DNA of 46,917 bases from CAUZSN01 sp963582345 (lineage in GTDB: Bacteria; Planctomycetota; Planctomycetia; Planctomycetales; Planctomycetaceae), in the NCBI GenBank assembly GCA_963582345.1, contig CAUZSN010000006.1:1-46917 (forward strand), in the 5' to 3' direction. Positions 44,872-46,917 of this stretch are shown here, one piece after another; position 1 is the first letter of the stretch, and every line of letters starts with the position of its first letter. The notes below the pieces were generated by a model. The model was not told the origin of the DNA, did no database searches, and worked only from the letters and a program-made list of their open reading frames with translations. A program made the translations under genes and the position numbers.

Positions 44872-45798
44872 ATGGCTACCGCGAGTCGAATAAAATCATC
44901 CGACAAACAAAAGGTGTGCAGAAAGATCGTCTCGATTCTGCGAAAGCGTTATGTTGAGTCAGTGCCAAAGCAGGACCGTCGTGTACTGGAAACAATGATG
45001 TATGCTGTGTGTCTGGAAAATGCATCGGCTAGCCAGGCTGACAGCGCCTACGATCGGCTGGGAACGCTGTTTCACGACTTAAATGAAATTCGCGTCAGTT
45101 CAGTTTCGGAATTGGAAATTGCTTTCGACAAGATGGTTCACGCGGCATGGCGTGCCCTTCGCGTCAAGTATATTCTGCAATACGTTTTTGAGAATCGATT
45201 TGCGTTCGACTTCGAATCACTCGGACGCAAGACGTTGGAACTTGCCAGAAAACAACTCACTAAAATCAAGTACCTTTCGCCTTTCGTCCGTTCGTATACA
45301 TTACAAGTCTGTTTGGGAAGTCACGTCGTCCCGTTGGACGACCGAATGTGTCGCGCCGCGATTTGGCTCGGTTTAGTTGAGCCGGGAACGAGTCCTGAGA
45401 AAGGCTCGGTTGCATTGAAGTCAGCCGTCAGGAAAGCGGAGACTTTGACGCTATGTCACTACCTTCGCTGTCTGGCGAGTGACGCGACTGTGATCAAAGA
45501 GTTTGATTGCGTTAAAAAATCGCCACCGGAGGACGGTTTCGATTTACTGTCAGCTCCCGATCGGCTCAATGAGTTGTTGCAGCAGGCCAAGACGCGGGGC
45601 AAGAGAAAATCTGCCAGAAAAAAGACCGCTAAGAAAACTACGAGACGCTCCGCCAAGAAGGCCACCAAGAAGGCCACCAAGAAGGCCACCAAGAAGGCCA
45701 CCAAGAAGGTCACCGTGAGGAAGAAGAAACAACCGGCACGTGAGAAGTTGAAATCACAAACTCGCGCGAAACGCACACGAGCGAAGACCAGGAGTTGA
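44872..45798 (+). CDS. Endonuclease III-like (HhH-GPD) protein with histone-H1-like basic tail
   Basis: 308 residues. Residues about 15-200 resemble the endonuclease III fold: ETMMYAVCLENASASQADSAY, LNEIRVSSVSELEIAF, then KYLSPFVRSYTLQVCLGSH and VVPLDDRMCRAAIWLGLV. The last aligns with the strand carrying the catalytic Asp. The glycine-rich LPGVGxKTA hairpin and its Lys are replaced, and no four-Cys iron-sulfur loop follows, so glycosylase activity is doubtful. Residues about 240-308 are a Lys/Ala/Thr-rich tail (KKAT repeats) like histone H1/Hc1, which should bind DNA non-specifically. Probably a nucleoid-associated or DNA-maintenance protein (inferred). It follows rbfA by 52 bases and may be co-transcribed. 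Confidence 0.7.
   Translation: MATASRIKSSDKQKVCRKIVSILRKRYVESVPKQDRRVLETMMYAVCLENASASQADSAYDRLGTLFHDLNEIRVSSVSELEIAFDKMVHAAWRALRVKYILQYVFENRFAFDFESLGRKTLELARKQLTKIKYLSPFVRSYTLQVCLGSHVVPLDDRMCRAAIWLGLVEPGTSPEKGSVALKSAVRKAETLTLCHYLRCLASDATVIKEFDCVKKSPPEDGFDLLSAPDRLNELLQQAKTRGKRKSARKKTAKKTTRRSAKKATKKATKKATKKATKKVTVRKKKQPAREKLKSQTRAKRTRAKTRS
45661..45708 (+). repeat. Four exact 12-bp tandem repeats encoding ATKK
   Basis: The unit GCCACCAAGAAG occurs four times without error, then decays (GTCACC). It encodes the core of the H1-like tail. Copy number is likely to vary between strains. Confidence 0.95.
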
Positions 45799-46124
45799 GT
45801 GATCCAAGGTCACCTGGTAAAACCCGATTGAGTTGCACCGGCCAGCCCACGGCACAAAGATCGCTCGAACAGCTAGTCGTAGTGCGTTTTGGGTTGCAAA
45901 ACTTTTCAGGGTTGGCAGAGCGATCGCAGGCCTCTCAGACCACAATGTGATGGGACCAATCGGTTGTGGATCGGCTTCAATAAGCCGGCTTGGTGCTGCC
46001 AGGACGGAAACGTTACAATGTCGGTGTACGCAGCGACAAACGAAAGTTGAACGTGAGCTGGCACGGTCGCAGAGCGAATGGTGCTGATCATCTCGATCGT
46101 AACCTGTCCCGTGGAGAATGTTTT
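45799..46124. other. Intergenic region between the H1-tailed gene and a TPR gene
   Basis: 326 bases with no supported gene. Open frames on either strand lack domains and ribosome sites. It probably holds the promoter of the TPR gene. No clear terminator follows the H1-tailed gene: only a short GTGA/TCAC inverted repeat at about 45799-45813 with no T-run. Confidence 0.5.
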
Positions 46125-46917
46125 ATGCTCGCCCGCCCGCTGCAGATGCCTGTCGCGATGGTTTGGGTGCTCTTGGCATCCCAGATGGTTCTGTCGGCAC
46201 CGACATTGTTGAAGGCGACAGCACTGTCGCAGGCCGAGGAAGACCGCGGGGCGAATCGACCTTTGTCGAAGCGGTATGGTCTGCAGGATCTAGATGAGCC
46301 GCTGACCCCCTTTGAACCGCAAGAACCTCGTTCGGCCAAAGAGCAGTTACACATCGATGCCACGGCCTGGTATATGACCGGTCGATTCCGCGAAGCTCGA
46401 AATGATTTTATCGGAGCGATGCAGGCCTACCAAAAAGCAGTGGAATTGGATCCGAAATCTGTCGAAGTGTACCGTGCATTGGTGCCGTTGGCATTTGGAG
46501 TGAACAAGCCAGTGTTGGCTGTCAAGTATGCCATGAAAGCCATCGAACTCGATCCGGACAACTATCGCTTGCTTCACCTGCTTGGTAGGTACATGAAAGC
46601 TCGTGGAAAGCATTACGAAGCCATTCAGCTTTTTGAAAAGGCCTCAAAGGCATCGACCTTAAAAAAGCGGTCGGGCTTTTATGTCGTGTTGATGAAAGAT
46701 CTGGCTGAGCTGTATGGATCAACAGGTCAAAAGGAGAAATCCGCTGATGCCTATCAAGTCGTATTCCAGGCAAGGGTTGACCATGAAAAGTTTCAACTCA
46801 ACTTCAGCACTCGCGCAATTCTCGACAAGGACCCCGCGACATCATTCGAACAGATCGGCGAAGCTTTTTTGGACGCGAATCGAATTACGCTGGCCATACA
46901 GGCTTTTGAACGAGCGG
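46125..46917 (+). CDS. Exported TPR protein, 5' part, cut by window edge
   Basis: 264 codons are present and the frame is open at the right edge. The N-terminus (MLARPLQMPVAMVWVLLASQMVLSA split by a short polar start) looks like a signal peptide, cleaved near APT or ATA. A charged linker with a YGLQDLDEPL stretch follows. TPR units begin at about residue 85: FIGAMQAYQKAVELDPKSVE, PVLAVKYAMKAIELDPDNYR, KHYEAIQLFEKASKAS. The protein is probably periplasmic and builds a protein-binding scaffold; its partner is unknown. The ATG at 46125 is the first in frame; no strong ribosome site is visible. The rest lies outside the window. Confidence 0.85.
   Translation, partial: MLARPLQMPVAMVWVLLASQMVLSAPTLLKATALSQAEEDRGANRPLSKRYGLQDLDEPLTPFEPQEPRSAKEQLHIDATAWYMTGRFREARNDFIGAMQAYQKAVELDPKSVEVYRALVPLAFGVNKPVLAVKYAMKAIELDPDNYRLLHLLGRYMKARGKHYEAIQLFEKASKASTLKKRSGFYVVLMKDLAELYGSTGQKEKSADAYQVVFQARVDHEKFQLNFSTRAILDKDPATSFEQIGEAFLDANRITLAIQAFERA

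Noticed and set aside
45459..45776. Hydrophobic minus-strand frame with repeated LVAF units
   Set aside because: It is the antisense of the Lys/Ala/Thr repeats of the H1-like tail; the apparent membrane segments are an artefact.

Overview
This 46.9 kb window looks like chromosome from a member of the Planctomycetota, most likely the Pirellulales. That placement is my inference from the mix of genes; I ran no database search. It rests on an ExbB/ExbD-like cluster with planctomycete-style membrane segments, a PurL carrying its own PurS-like domains, a squalene/hopene-cyclase-like repeat protein, an endonuclease III-like protein with a histone-H1-like tail, the LL-diaminopimelate aminotransferase lysine route, roughly 50% GC, mixed operon structure and patchy Shine-Dalgarno sites. 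I see no phage, transposase, CRISPR or plasmid functions.

Layout. 1-3320 (minus): the 5' part of gltB (glutamate synthase, cut by the window edge) behind a LysR regulator. 3979-4842 (plus): a CnoX/YbbN-like thioredoxin-TPR protein. 4918-9582 (minus): a compact cluster of one MotA/TolQ/ExbB-type channel protein and two ExbD/MotB-like single-span proteins. It is followed divergently by an unrecognised 1359-residue protein (10037-14116). 14308-20880: an EF-G-like GTPase, prephenate dehydrogenase, PurL and a small lipoprotein. 21105-21192: tRNA-Ser(CGA). 21567-26068 (minus): a two-gene NAD-linked formate dehydrogenase. 26135-30718 (minus): a cyclase-repeat protein, then dxr and rseP, which overlap. 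30917-32959 (plus): ftsH.

33002-38803 (minus): a colinear run from dapF, through a decayed D-threonine-aldolase-like (DSD1-type) gene, a metallophosphoesterase, a GT4 glycosyltransferase and a methyltransferase, to dapL. A frameshifted TPR gene lies upstream. 39541-44819 (plus): the nusA-infB-rbfA transcription/translation operon, with a long structured leader containing a sigma70-like promoter, a nested hairpin and an intrinsic-terminator-like hairpin. 44872 to the end: the H1-tailed endonuclease III-like protein and the start of a TPR protein cut by the window edge.

The best candidate for an undescribed system is the ExbB-like/two-ExbD-like cluster with its divergent giant partner. The two ExbD-like proteins appear to share a C-terminal domain, but only one has the membrane aspartate expected of a proton carrier. 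The second-best lead is the nusA leader, which could be an attenuator or a free-standing small RNA. The clearest sign of recent genome decay is the DSD1-type pseudogene, whose remnant now reads in frame into the neighbouring phosphatase.
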